64,000 bases of DNA from Pseudomonadota bacterium. Lineage in GTDB: Bacteria; Pseudomonadota; Gammaproteobacteria; Steroidobacterales; Steroidobacteraceae. The stretch spans positions 124,001 through 188,000 of the forward strand of contig JAFEFN010000005.1 of the NCBI GenBank assembly GCA_018240525.1, given 5' to 3'. Within the stretch, counting starts at the first letter, position 1, and every line of letters begins with the position of its first letter. Positions 17,299-25,758 of the stretch are shown here, in pieces. Position numbers and translations under genes: made by a program. Under the pieces are notes generated by a model. That model worked only from the letters and a program-made list of their open reading frames with translations, was not told the origin of the DNA and ran no database searches.

Positions 17299-18078
17299 CT
17301 AACGCGGCTTTTTGCGCTGGATGCGGCTTAGTAGCTTTGGGCCATGGTGGAGAATTGCCGGTCCAAAATTTCTAACCTCCGTCACCTCAGACCGGGGCAG
17401 ACCGACGGCGAACATCGGGCGATCGGGCCGTATCTCGAGACTCCTTATCTCCTCGGGTAACGGCTTCCTGCCGGTGCATATGTCCGCCACGAACCCCCCA
17501 AGGAACACGCGCACACCTTGGCTACCGTTAGCGTAGTACCGCGAGACCGGGGTCGTTACAAACGGCGCCTCTTCAGGACTGGTGTGACCGCGTGTGAGGC
17601 GGCTCATTGCGACTCCGAACTCGTTCTCTGGCCCCGGTTCGCGTGCCCGCAGTAATTCCTTTGCGCGCTGCTCACGCTTACCCAGCGAAACCTTCTTGAA
17701 CGCCGCGTGCGTCGCGACTGAGGCACGCCAAGCGACGGCGATCATAAAGAGCTTCAGCTTTCGATAGTCGACTGACGCTGCCTCAAAGTACTGCACGTCA
17801 CCCATGACCACGCGCTTGAATGCCGTGTACCGGTCCGCGATCAGCAAGCGGATTGCATAATCATCCCACTCCCAAAACAGATCTTCGCACTCACGGCACA
17901 GAATGCCGGAGTCATACGGCCCGATCGGAGTCTTCTTGGGATGGGTAGCGACGTTGCTGGAAACGAGGAAAAGCATCGCGTCGTCATCGCTTTTAATCTC
18001 CCGATAGAAGGCTTCGGGAACGATGTGCGCATCAATCAGCGGGCGCTCTTGATCACAGAACCTGCACAGGCCAATCAT
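17299..18078 (-). CDS. HNH-like zinc-motif protein of the island
   Basis: This 259-residue protein has an N-terminal Cys pair CRFCDQ, then IDAHIVPEAFYREI and a second pair CRECED. This C-x2-C / AHIVP / C-x2-C arrangement is shared with HNH-related proteins found in phage and defence islands. The rest has no clear motif: a helical middle, then a SRYYANGSQGVRVFLGGFV segment and a basic tail SRIQRKKPR. Nuclease activity is inference from the zinc-ligand pattern; catalytic Asn/His positions cannot be confirmed by eye. It is co-oriented with the other island genes. Confidence 0.65.
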   Translation of the reverse strand: MIGLCRFCDQERPLIDAHIVPEAFYREIKSDDDAMLFLVSSNVATHPKKTPIGPYDSGILCRECEDLFWEWDDYAIRLLIADRYTAFKRVVMGDVQYFEAASVDYRKLKLFMIAVAWRASVATHAAFKKVSLGKREQRAKELLRAREPGPENEFGVAMSRLTRGHTSPEEAPFVTTPVSRYYANGSQGVRVFLGGFVADICTGRKPLPEEIRSLEIRPDRPMFAVGLPRSEVTEVRNFGPAILHHGPKLLSRIQRKKPR

Positions 18079-18186
18079 CGTAGTCGTCCCTCTTGCACGC
18101 CGTCCGGAGCCTACCCCGGCGCGGATCAGGAGCGCGGCGCAACTGCAATGTGCTGATGAGGCCGCGCCTGACGAGCGAGGCAGTTG

Positions 18187-18498
18187 CTACTTTGGCGCTG
18201 GCACAAGTCCCTTTGCATTAGGATCCCCGCAGCGGAAGGTAAGAGTTGCTGCGCCGGGTCTAGCGAAGCCGGCGTCGGCTTGGTCGAGTTTTATCGTTTC
18301 CACCGGCTTGTTCTGTTTTGCGCAAAACTCATTTGCTTCCTTGTACGCCTCTGCCGTAGCCGCTGCGGGCGGTCCATACCCGACCTCTGAGTGTCGCGCC
18401 ACAATCATGTAGGTGCCGGGATCGGTCTGCACGACTCCGCTACTGGAGCAGCCCACTAACCAGAAAACGGCGAGCGCGACTAATCTAGACTTGTTCAC
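18187..18498 (-). CDS. Small lipoprotein of the island
   Basis: This 103-residue protein has a lipoprotein signal, VNKSRLVALAVFWLVGCSSS, with a lipobox ending LVGC at about residue 17. The mature part has two Cys (EFCAKQNKP and LTFRCGDP), the second followed by a short tail. The GTG start at 18498 has GAGG eight bases upstream and places the lipobox correctly; longer readings do not. It lies directly after the Rap1a-like remnant. No function can be assigned. Confidence 0.6.
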   Translation of the reverse strand: MNKSRLVALAVFWLVGCSSSGVVQTDPGTYMIVARHSEVGYGPPAAATAEAYKEANEFCAKQNKPVETIKLDQADAGFARPGAATLTFRCGDPNAKGLVPAPK

Positions 18499-18527
18499 CG
18501 TGACCACCTCGATTGTCGGTGAAAGTG

Positions 18528-18656
18528 TCATTGCTTGGTCGCCGGCCCTTTGCACGGCCAAAGATCCCTAAGCGCAAGGACCACGCCCAGCGAGTACGCC
18601 TTGGTCCATTGTTCAGGATGCTTCTGTGCCCAGTTGATAAAGGCCTGGATCGACAC
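18528..18656 (-). pseudogene. C-terminal remnant of a Rap1a/Tai immunity-like protein
   Basis: A 42-codon frame reads SIQAFINWAQKHPEQWTKAY, then SLGVVLALRDLWPCKGP, and stops. This matches the C-terminal pattern of Rap1a/Tai-like proteins: a helix ending in x-HPE-x, then an ALxxxFPC-type motif. The frame has no N-terminus. It begins at the very base (18656) where the recombinase-like fragment ends, so the two form an out-of-frame chimera. The family call is by eye and moderate. Confidence 0.5.
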
Positions 18657-18724
18657 AGGAAGACCTGGCCCTTGGTGGGGCGGCGGGCCTTGCGGACCGC
18701 GTCCTCGGTCAGGCGCGCCCTCAC
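18657..18724 (-). pseudogene. N-terminal remnant of a tyrosine recombinase (phage/island integrase)
   Basis: About 23 residues, MRARLTEDAVRKARRPTKGQ then VFL, match the opening of the arm-type DNA-binding domain of island integrases (pattern LTD-x-AVR-x-A-x-P). Similarity stops abruptly at 18656. The GTG start overlaps the stop of the small gene upstream (GTGA), so the original gene was translationally coupled to it. The rest of the integrase is missing from the window. The fragment marks the right end of the accessory island. Confidence 0.5.
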
Positions 18725-18927
18725 GGCTTCACCGGCGGGGCTTCGGCCCTGTCCACGGCCTCGACGTACGCCTTGAAGTCATCGAAGCGCTCGTCGTCCG
18801 TCAGGATCTCGTCGTGGTCCTCGTGCTCGCAGGCGGCCTCGTAGTACTCGGCCACGAGGCTGGCGAATTCGGGCATGTGCTCGGCCACACGGGTGGCGAG
18901 GGTGTCGCGGTCTTTCGGGGTCATCAT
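18721..18927 (-). CDS. Small acidic protein coupled to the integrase remnant
   Basis: This 68-residue, very acidic helical protein has the core HMPEFASLVAEYYEAACEHE and a Pro-rich end. AAAGGGA lies about eight bases before the ATG. Its stop overlaps the start of the recombinase fragment by the GTGA pattern. Small acidic genes in this position may regulate excision or antirestriction, but nothing in the sequence proves that. It is the first gene of the island's minus-strand array. Confidence 0.55.
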   Translation of the reverse strand: MMTPKDRDTLATRVAEHMPEFASLVAEYYEAACEHEDHDEILTDDERFDDFKAYVEAVDRAEAPPVKP

Positions 18928-19120
18928 TGCGTGGTCCCTTTCCGGTGAGGTGGATCAACGGAAGGAATCATCTTGTGTACTTGGCCTTGTAGCACTGTGT
19001 AACCACTCCGGGGATTTTGGCCGCTAAATCACCCCGGCGATGATGACAGCAACGGACGCGGATGTCCCGTAACTGCTTGAAGGATCGAGCGAAATCGAAT
19101 CGAAGCGATTGGGGACGAAT

Positions 19121-19137
19121 CAGGCCGAATCGGCCTG
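19121..19137 (-). terminator. Palindrome directly after pilZ, weak terminator candidate
   Basis: CAGGCCGA and TCGGCCTG flank one base, forming a near-perfect 17-bp inverted repeat three bases beyond the pilZ stop. It folds as a 6-bp stem with a 5-nt loop. No T-run follows. The motif CGAATC recurs three times between 19096 and 19132, which could reflect an old recombination site. Confidence 0.35.
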
Positions 19138-19140
19138 TCG

Positions 19141-19527
19141 TCACATCGTGTGGGTGGCCTTGTCGCCCGAGAGGGCGCCGGCCAGGTAGGTCTCGATCTT
19201 CTTCTGCGTCTGACCGCGGTCCTGCTCGGAGAACTGCACGCCGATGCCGGCGGTGCGCTTGCCCTGGTTGCCCTGGGCACCCTTGGGCGTCAGCCAGATG
19301 ACGCGCCCGGCCACGGGCAGCTTCTCGTCCTCGCCCATGAGGTTCAGCAGCATGAACACCTCGTCGCCGAGGCGGTAGTTGCTGTTGGTGGGAATGAACA
19401 GCCCGCCGTTCTTCACGAACGGCATGTAGGCCAGGTACAGGGCACTCTTGTCCTTGATCGTCAGGGTGAGCAGCCCCGGTTTGCCGCCTGGTCGCACGCT
19501 TCGTTCCCCGTCTGGCACTGCGGCCAT
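19141..19527 (-). CDS. pilZ: PilZ-domain protein, type IV pilus assembly
   Basis: This 128-residue protein is very close in pattern to Pseudomonas PilZ: GLLTLTIKDKSALYLAYMPF, VKNGGLFIPTNSNYRLGDEV, VAGRVIWLTPKGAQGNQGKR, and the C-terminus ending ATHTM. Like that protein, it lacks the RxxxR and D/NxSxxG c-di-GMP ligands, so it probably acts by binding PilB and FimX-like partners. The ATG at 19527 follows GAGGA; a GTG at 19554 would overlap holB. It closes the tmk-holB-pilZ run, a conserved order. Confidence 0.93.
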   Translation of the reverse strand: MAAVPDGERSVRPGGKPGLLTLTIKDKSALYLAYMPFVKNGGLFIPTNSNYRLGDEVFMLLNLMGEDEKLPVAGRVIWLTPKGAQGNQGKRTAGIGVQFSEQDRGQTQKKIETYLAGALSGDKATHTM

Positions 19528-19553
19528 CCCTTGGTTCCTCAGATGAAAAGCCA

Positions 19554-20531
19554 CTATCGCGCCAGTTGCCTGAGCAAGGCCTCCAGCGCCAATCCCCGGT
19601 TCAGCGGCACGTCGAGGGTGGCGCGCAGCTCGCGTGCCTCCTCAACCAGCCCAAACAGCTCGCGTATATTCAAGACCGGACGGGCCCCTGACAAGTAGGG
19701 GCCAGCGCCCACTTCTGTCATAAATGCCCCCTCGCTCCCGGCCCGGCGGATGCGTTCTGTGAGCCAATTCTCAATGCAGCGCAGGCGCAGGGCCACCTCA
19801 TCGCGCGCCCAGCGCTCGGCCAGCGACACGACATCTCCCCCCGCCTCGCTCAGGCTCTGCAGGCCCTGCACCACCTCGGTGCCGACCGCGGCCAGCTCCG
19901 CCGGATCGCCCGTGGCGGCGAGCAAGGGCGCCTCGCCCAGGACATCCAGCACGCGGCCCCAGTCACCGGGGCCGCGCACGGCGGCGAGCCAGGCCAGGCT
20001 CTGCGCACGCGCCGGCGCCGGCACGCGCAGTCGCTGGCAGCGGCTGAGGACGGTGGCCGGCAGGCGCGACGGCTGCGTCACCACCAGCACCAGGAGCGTG
20101 CGGGGCGGGGGCTCCTCGAGCGTCTTAAGGAGCGCGTTGGCGGCGAAGCGGTTCATGGCATCCGCGGGACTGACGAGCGCGACCTTGTAGCCACCGCCGT
20201 GCGCGGTGAGGGCGAGCTCGGCGGACAGGTCGCGCACCTGCTCGATGCGGATCTGGCGCGAGTCCTCCTCCAGGCCCAGGTACAGCAGGTCCGGATGCGC
20301 CCGCGCCAGGGCGCGGCGGCACCCGCGGCAGCTGCCGCAGGGCGCCCGGTCCGGGTGTTCGCACAGCACCAGCTGCGCGGCCCAGAATCCCAGCCACTCC
20401 CCGCCGGCGCCCGGCGCCTCGTGCACCAGCAGCCCGTGCGGGAGCCGCCCGGCCGCGTAGGCCGCGCGCAGCGTCGCCTGCTGCGGGGCGAGCCAGGCCG
20501 GTGACGGCAGCGCGGGGGTCGCGCCGCTCAC
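19554..20531 (-). CDS. holB: DNA polymerase III delta' subunit
   Basis: This 325-residue clamp-loader subunit has an AAA+ fold with a degenerate P-loop (APGAGGEW, no GKT), as expected for delta'. The zinc module is intact: Cys57, Cys65, Cys68 and Cys71. Further motifs are KVALVSPADAMNRFAANALL, KTLEEPPPRTLLVLVV and SRCQRLRVP. It works with HolA and DnaX to open the beta clamp at replication forks. It overlaps tmk by four bases. Confidence 0.93.
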   Translation of the reverse strand: MSGATPALPSPAWLAPQQATLRAAYAAGRLPHGLLVHEAPGAGGEWLGFWAAQLVLCEHPDRAPCGSCRGCRRALARAHPDLLYLGLEEDSRQIRIEQVRDLSAELALTAHGGGYKVALVSPADAMNRFAANALLKTLEEPPPRTLLVLVVTQPSRLPATVLSRCQRLRVPAPARAQSLAWLAAVRGPGDWGRVLDVLGEAPLLAATGDPAELAAVGTEVVQGLQSLSEAGGDVVSLAERWARDEVALRLRCIENWLTERIRRAGSEGAFMTEVGAGPYLSGARPVLNIRELFGLVEEARELRATLDVPLNRGLALEALLRQLAR

Positions 20532-21169
20532 GCGCCCACCCCGGACCGCAGGGCGCCGATCGCGGCGATGACCTGGGCGCGCACGGCCGCGGGCGGCTGC
20601 GCGCCATCGATCATCCGTACCCGTGCCGGTTCGGCCCGCGCGATGGCAAGGTAGCCCTCGCGCACGCGCTCGTGGAAGGCCACCGTCTCGGCCTCGAAGC
20701 GATCATGGCCGGCGCCGTGGCGCGCGCGCGCACGGGCGAGGCCGGCCGCCACGGGCAGGTCGAGCAGCAAGGTGCAGTCGGGCACGAGCGCGCCCTGGAC
20801 GGCACGCGCGAGCTGCTCGATGAGCGCGGCATCGACACCCCGACCGGCGCCCTGATAGGCGCGCGTGGCGTCGGTGAAGCGGTCGCACACCACCCAGGTG
20901 CCCCGCGCCAGCGCCGGAGCGATGAGGTTGTGCACGTGCAGGGCGCGCGCCGCGAACATGACCAGCGTCTCGGTCACCGGGGTGAGCGGCTCGGCGCCGC
21001 GCTCGAGGACGATCTGGCGCAGCCGCTCGGCGAGCGGGGTGCCGCCCGGCTCGCGGGTCGGGAGCACCGTGTGACCCTGCCCCTCGAGCCACGCACACAG
21101 CTCGCGCGCCACGGTGGACTTGCCGGCGCCCTCGATGCCCTCGAGCGTGATGAAGCAGCCGCGCCTCAT
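20528..21169 (-). CDS. tmk: Thymidylate kinase
   Basis: This 213-residue kinase has P-loop GIEGAGKST at residues 11-19, the TREPGGTPLAE motif, and the DRFTDATRAYQGAGRG lid/DR motif, followed by LLLDLPVAAGLARARAR. It phosphorylates dTMP to dTDP with ATP. It overlaps both mltG and holB by four bases, so it is translationally coupled in the fab-pab-mltG-tmk-holB-pilZ transcript. Confidence 0.96.
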   Translation of the reverse strand: MRRGCFITLEGIEGAGKSTVARELCAWLEGQGHTVLPTREPGGTPLAERLRQIVLERGAEPLTPVTETLVMFAARALHVHNLIAPALARGTWVVCDRFTDATRAYQGAGRGVDAALIEQLARAVQGALVPDCTLLLDLPVAAGLARARARHGAGHDRFEAETVAFHERVREGYLAIARAEPARVRMIDGAQPPAAVRAQVIAAIGALRSGVGA

Positions 21170-22251
21170 CGACGGCGCCCCGGGGGCGCGGCGGACCCGG
21201 CCCCTTGCGCCGCGTGCGGCGGGGCGCGCAGGTGCTTCAGGTAGGCCTGCACCGCCGCGTTGTGCTCCTCGAGGGTCCGGGAGAAATGATGCGCGCCATC
21301 GCCCAGCCCGGTCGCCACGAAGTACAGCGCCCCGGACTCCTCCGGGTGCACCGCCGCCACCAGCGACTCGCGTCCCGGCAGGCAGATCGGCCCGGGCGGC
21401 AGGCCCTCGCGCGTGTAGGTGTTGTAGGGATTGTCGGCCTGCAGGTCGCGGGTGTGGATCGTGCCATCGTAGGCGGCGCCCAGGCCGTAGATCACCGTCG
21501 GGTCCGACTGCAGACGCATCCCCTTGCGCAGCCGCTCGATGAAGACGCCGGCGATCAGCGCCCGCTCGCTCTTGAGCGCCGCCTCCTTCTCCACCATCGA
21601 GGCCAGGATGAGTGCCTGCGCGGGGTCGCTGAACGGCAGGCCCGGCGCCCGGGACTCCCACGCGCTATCCAGCGCGCGCTGCATCGCATCGTAGGCGAGT
21701 GTCAGGACGGCCGCATCGCTGCTGCGGGCCGCAAAGCGGTAGGTGTCGGGGAAGAAGCGCCCCTCGGGCAGCTCCCCGGGGTGGCCGAGCGCGGCCATCA
21801 CCTCCCCGGGCGTGCGGCCGCGCAGGGTGTGCGCGACGGCCGGGTGGGCATCGAGCAGGGCGATGAACTCGGCGAAGGTGGCGCCCTCCACGACGGTGAG
21901 CTGCTCGAGCACCACCCTGCCCTCGGCAAAGAGCTGCAGGATCGCTTCGGGGCTCGCGTGCGCCGGGATCTCGTACACGCCCGACTCGACGCGCACCTGC
22001 TGGTTCTTCAGCTTCAGGTACCAGCTGATGGCGCGCGCATTCGCGACCACGCCCTGCGCCTGCAGGCGCGCGAGCACGCTGCGCAGGCTCGAGCCCGGCG
22101 CCACCTCGATGCGCGCGGCCTGTGCCGCGGGACCCGGGGCGCGGTACTGCTGCACCAGGTAGTGGTAGCCGAGCAGCAGCGCGCCGGCGCCCAGCAATAC
22201 CAGGACGAGGAGCGTGCCGATGAGTCCGCGCCCGCGTGCCGGGATCCTCAT
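21166..22251 (-). CDS. mltG: Endolytic murein transglycosylase MltG
   Basis: This 361-residue protein has one N-terminal transmembrane helix (LIGTLLVLVLLGAGALLLGY), a LysM-like segment, and the YceG catalytic domain. ILASMVEKEAALKSER carries the catalytic Glu221. GRFFPDTYRF, MRLQSDPTVIYGLG and NPYNTYTREGLPPGPI are family motifs. It cleaves nascent glycan strands, probably setting their length. The C-terminal 25 residues are Pro/Ala/Arg-rich and not conserved. It overlaps pabC and tmk by four bases each. Confidence 0.95.
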   Translation of the reverse strand: MRIPARGRGLIGTLLVLVLLGAGALLLGYHYLVQQYRAPGPAAQAARIEVAPGSSLRSVLARLQAQGVVANARAISWYLKLKNQQVRVESGVYEIPAHASPEAILQLFAEGRVVLEQLTVVEGATFAEFIALLDAHPAVAHTLRGRTPGEVMAALGHPGELPEGRFFPDTYRFAARSSDAAVLTLAYDAMQRALDSAWESRAPGLPFSDPAQALILASMVEKEAALKSERALIAGVFIERLRKGMRLQSDPTVIYGLGAAYDGTIHTRDLQADNPYNTYTREGLPPGPICLPGRESLVAAVHPEESGALYFVATGLGDGAHHFSRTLEEHNAAVQAYLKHLRAPPHAAQGAGSAAPPGRRR

Positions 22252-23084
22252 GCCGCCCCCGCGCGCGCGAGTGCGGCCTGCAGCCTCCGGCCGACCGCGG
22301 CGCCGGTCAGGGTGCGCGCCTCGATCACGCCCACCCGGCGGATCCCGGTCAGCGAGTTAGTCAGGAACATCTCCTCGGCGGCATCGACGTCGCCCTGGAC
22401 CAGCACCCGCTCCTCGAGGGCGAGTCCGCAGTCGCGCGCCACCTCCATCACCACCTCGCGCATGATCCCCTCGACCCCGCACAGATCGAGCCTCGGGGTC
22501 TGCACCGTCATCCCACGCACCAGAAAGACATTGCTCATGGTGCCCGAAATCAGGGCCCCGCCGCGACTGAAGAGCAGGGCCTCGGCGATCTGCGGGTCAT
22601 CCCACTCGGCCCGCGCCAGCACCTGCTCCAGGCGGTTCAGGTGCTTGATGCCGGCGGTGGCCGGGTTCTCGGCCAGGCGCAGCCGCGCGATCCGCACGCG
22701 CACCCCGGCGGCCGGATCCGCCGCCGGGCCCTCCCATGGGTAGCGCAGCACGACGCGCGTCGGGACCTGCCCGGCGCCATAGCCGTAGCCGCGCGCCAGC
22801 GCCGGGCCGCGGGTCAGGATGAGCTTGAGGATGCAGCGCCCCTGCCCGGCGGCGAGCACGGACAGCTCCCGCGCCAGTGCCTGGGGATCCGGTGCGGCGA
22901 TGGCGAGGCGCCCGCAGCCGCGCGCCAGGCGGGCGAGGTGCCGGGCGAGCAGGCGCACCTCTCCCCCGGTGCAGGCCATGGTCTCGAAGAGCCCGTCGCC
23001 GTAGTGCAGGCCGCGCTCGAGTGCGGAGACCGCATCGGCCGGTGCGCCGTTGACCCAGATGAGGTTCGCGGCCTGCGACGGCAT
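22248..23084 (-). CDS. pabC: Aminodeoxychorismate lyase
   Basis: This 278-residue PLP enzyme of fold type IV has HYGDGLFETM near the start, the PLP lysine Lys147 in AGIKHLNRLEQVLAR, then GTMSNVFLVRG and EMFLTNSLTGIRRV. It releases pyruvate from 4-amino-4-deoxychorismate to give p-aminobenzoate for folate. It follows pabB by two bases. An alternative aminotransferase role (IlvE-like) is unlikely given the pabB neighbour. Confidence 0.93.
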   Translation of the reverse strand: MPSQAANLIWVNGAPADAVSALERGLHYGDGLFETMACTGGEVRLLARHLARLARGCGRLAIAAPDPQALARELSVLAAGQGRCILKLILTRGPALARGYGYGAGQVPTRVVLRYPWEGPAADPAAGVRVRIARLRLAENPATAGIKHLNRLEQVLARAEWDDPQIAEALLFSRGGALISGTMSNVFLVRGMTVQTPRLDLCGVEGIMREVVMEVARDCGLALEERVLVQGDVDAAEEMFLTNSLTGIRRVGVIEARTLTGAAVGRRLQAALARAGAA

Positions 23085-23086
23085 CC

Positions 23087-24418
23087 TCAGGCTCCGAGCG
23101 CCGCGAGGAGCCCGCGCGCCTTGGCGCGCGTTTCCTCCAGCTCCCGTTCCGGCTCGGAGTCGGCGACGATGCCGGCACCGGCGCGGAAACCCAGGCGATC
23201 CCCGCGCAGGGTCATGGTGCGGATGAGGATGTTCAGGTCCAGCCGGCCATCGCGGGTGAGGTAGCCGAGCGAGCCGGTGTAGGCCCCGCGTCCCTCGCCC
23301 TCCAGCTCGGCGATGATCTGCATGCAGCGGAACTTGGGCACGCCGGTGATCGTGCCCCCCGGGAACACCGCGCGCAACGCGCCGACGGGGGTGACATCGG
23401 CGCGCAGCACGCCGCTCACGTTGGAGACGATGTGGTGCACGTGCGTGTAGGACTCGATGCTCATGAGCTCATCGACGCGCACCGTGCCCGGCTCGCACAC
23501 GCGCCCCAGGTCGTTGCGCTCAAGATCGATGAGCATGATGTGCTCGGCGCGCTCCTTGGGGTGCGCGGCCAGCTCGCGCATCTCGCGCGGGTCGTCACCG
23601 GGGCGGCGGCTGCGCGGGCGCGTGCCGGCGATCGGGCGGGTGTCGATGTGCCGACCGTTCACCCGCACCAGCCGCTCGGGCGAGGAGCTCACGATCGCCA
23701 CCCCGTCCCACTGCACCAGCGCGGCGAACGGGGCGGGGTTGGCCGCGCGCAGGCGCTGGTAGAGCGCGGCGGCAGCCGGCACCGAGCCTGCCGGCTCGAT
23801 GCGCACCTCCCAGGGCCGCGACAGGTTGGCCTGGTAGATGTCGCCGGCGCGCACGTACTCCTTGGCCGCCCGCACGCGCGTGAGGTACGCCTGCGGCTCC
23901 TCCTCGGTGACCGCACCGATGCGCAGGGCATCCACGCCGCCGGCGCCGCCGGCGCGGGCATCCGCTTCCAGCTGTGCCAGGGCCGCCTCCTGCCCGGGCT
24001 CGGCCACCGCCAGGACGCGCCCGTTCTGCAGCTCGTGCACGAGGGCGCACGGGGTGCGCAGCGCGAAGGCCTGCCAGGGCAGCGGGGTGCGCGGCAGCCT
24101 AAGGTGCGGCTCGATCTGCCCGACCAGCTCGTAGCCGAGGAAGAGCGCCCAGCCGCCCGCGAAGGGGCTCGTGCCCTCGCCGGCCGCAGGCGCGCGCTCG
24201 GCCAGCCACCAGTTCTCCAGCGCCTCGAGGAAGGTGGCCCCGCGCACCGGCGTCCCCCAGGCCTGCAGCCGCCCCTCCGGCGAGAGCCACAGGGCGGCGC
24301 TGGGGGCGCCCAGGAGCACGCTGGCCGCGCTCAGCGGGCCGGCGGCGGCGCTGTCGAGCAGGAAGGGGTAGCGGTGCGGCAGGCGCGCCGCCAGGTGCTG
24401 CAGCACCGCGGGCGACAC
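23087..24418 (-). CDS. pabB: Aminodeoxychorismate synthase component I
   Basis: This 443-residue chorismate-binding enzyme has motifs GDIYQANLSRPWEV, VSSSPERLVRVNGRHIDTRP, LIDLERNDLGRVCEPGTV, SYTHVHHIVSNVSG and FPGGTITGVPKFRCMQIIAE. It aminates chorismate with ammonia from a PabA partner, which is not in the window. The active-site loop reads PIAGTRPR instead of the PIKGT of E. coli PabB; PIAGT is otherwise the TrpE form. The pabC neighbour and the length favour PabB. The start is GTG; an upstream CTG cannot be excluded. Confidence 0.88.
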   Translation of the reverse strand: MSPAVLQHLAARLPHRYPFLLDSAAAGPLSAASVLLGAPSAALWLSPEGRLQAWGTPVRGATFLEALENWWLAERAPAAGEGTSPFAGGWALFLGYELVGQIEPHLRLPRTPLPWQAFALRTPCALVHELQNGRVLAVAEPGQEAALAQLEADARAGGAGGVDALRIGAVTEEEPQAYLTRVRAAKEYVRAGDIYQANLSRPWEVRIEPAGSVPAAAALYQRLRAANPAPFAALVQWDGVAIVSSSPERLVRVNGRHIDTRPIAGTRPRSRRPGDDPREMRELAAHPKERAEHIMLIDLERNDLGRVCEPGTVRVDELMSIESYTHVHHIVSNVSGVLRADVTPVGALRAVFPGGTITGVPKFRCMQIIAELEGEGRGAYTGSLGYLTRDGRLDLNILIRTMTLRGDRLGFRAGAGIVADSEPERELEETRAKARGLLAALGA

Positions 24419-24472
24419 GTCGAGTTCACGAACCAGGGGAGCGCGCGTGGCGGTGCGCCTTGCGGCTGCGGG

Positions 24473-25720
24473 TCAGGCGCTGAAGCGCCGGAAGATCAGC
24501 GAGCCGTTGGTGCCGCCGAAGCCGAAGGAGTTGGACAGGGCCACGTCGATCTTCATCCGGCGTGCCGTGTTGGGCACGTAGTCGAGGTCGCACTCCGGAT
24601 CGGGCGTGTGGTAGTTGATGGTCGGCGGGGCCACCCCGTCGCGGATGGCGAGCACCGAGAAGATCGCCTCGACCACGCCGGCCGCCCCGAGCAGGTGCCC
24701 GGTCATGGACTTGGTCGAGCTCACCGCGAGGCTGGCCGCGTGCGCACCGAAGGCGCGCTTCATCGCCTGGGTCTCGGCCTTGTCACCGAGCGGCGTCGAG
24801 GTGGCGTGCGCATTGATGTACTGGACCGTGCCCGGATCGAGCGCGGCATCGTGCAGGGCATTGGCCATCGCCAGGCGCGCACCCTCCCCGTCCTCGGGCG
24901 GCGCGGTGATGTGGTGCGCATCGCCGCTCATGCCGAAGCCGACGAGTTCCGCGTAGATCCGGGCGCCGCGCTTGCGGGCGTGCTCGAGCTCCTCGAGCAT
25001 CATCGCGCCGCCGCCATCGGCGAGCACGAAGCCGTCGCGATCCTTGTCCCACGGCCGGCTCGCCTCGGTCGGCGCCTCGTTGCGGGTCGACAGCGCCTTC
25101 GCCTGGCCGAAGCCGCCCAGGCCGGTGCGCGTGGTCGCCATCTCCCCGCCGCCGGCGATGATGACATCGGCATCCCCGTACTGGATGGTGCGCATGCCCA
25201 GGCCGATGGCGTGGGTGGAGGTGGTGCAGGCGGTCACGACGCCGAGATTCGGGCCGCGCAGGTTGTACTTGATCGACAGGTGCCCGGCGATCATGTTGAT
25301 GATCGCCGCGGGAATGAAGAACGGCGAGATCTTGCGCGGGCTGTTGGCCTTGAGGTACTCGTGGTAGTCCTCCTCGATCGTCCACAGCCCGCCGATCCCC
25401 GCCCCGCACACCGCGCCGCAGCGCGCCGGATCGGTCTTGCCGAAGTCGATGCCGCTGTCGGTGACCGCCTGCATGCCGGCCGCGACGCCGTAGTGCATGA
25501 ACTCGTCCATGCGGCGCGCTTCCTTGGGCGCGATGTACTGCCCCACGTCGAAGTCCTTCACCTGGCCGCCGAAGCGCACCGGGAAGTTCGACACGTCGAA
25601 GCGCGTCACCGGGCCGATGCCGCTCCTGCCGTTGAGCACGGCGTCCCACGCCGTGTCGACGGTGCTGCCGACCGGGGACACGATCCCCAGCCCGGTCACG
25701 ACCACGCGGCGCTTACTCAC
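24473..25720 (-). CDS. fabF: Beta-ketoacyl-ACP synthase II
   Basis: This 415-residue condensing enzyme has its active-site Cys165 in [13 protein letters not shown] and the two catalytic His in [12 protein letters not shown] and [12 protein letters not shown]. The C-terminal [14 protein letters not shown] is diagnostic. It elongates acyl-ACP with malonyl-ACP in the cytoplasm. It lies 38 bp after acpP and is followed by pabB, the order found in many gammaproteobacteria. Confidence 0.96.
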   Translation of the reverse strand: MSKRRVVVTGLGIVSPVGSTVDTAWDAVLNGRSGIGPVTRFDVSNFPVRFGGQVKDFDVGQYIAPKEARRMDEFMHYGVAAGMQAVTDSGIDFGKTDPARCGAVCGAGIGGLWTIEEDYHEYLKANSPRKISPFFIPAAIINMIAGHLSIKYNLRGPNLGVVTACTTSTHAIGLGMRTIQYGDADVIIAGGGEMATTRTGLGGFGQAKALSTRNEAPTEASRPWDKDRDGFVLADGGGAMMLEELEHARKRGARIYAELVGFGMSGDAHHITAPPEDGEGARLAMANALHDAALDPGTVQYINAHATSTPLGDKAETQAMKRAFGAHAASLAVSSTKSMTGHLLGAAGVVEAIFSVLAIRDGVAPPTINYHTPDPECDLDYVPNTARRMKIDVALSNSFGFGGTNGSLIFRRFSA

Positions 25721-25758
25721 GCAACATCCGTATAGCGTCTGTCAGGGGAATGGAAGCG

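Noticed and set aside
18485..18724. A 79-residue protein as a single functional gene
   Set aside because: Only the first 23 residues resemble a recombinase; the rest is the wrong frame of a Rap1a/Tai-like remnant, so it is annotated as two fragments.
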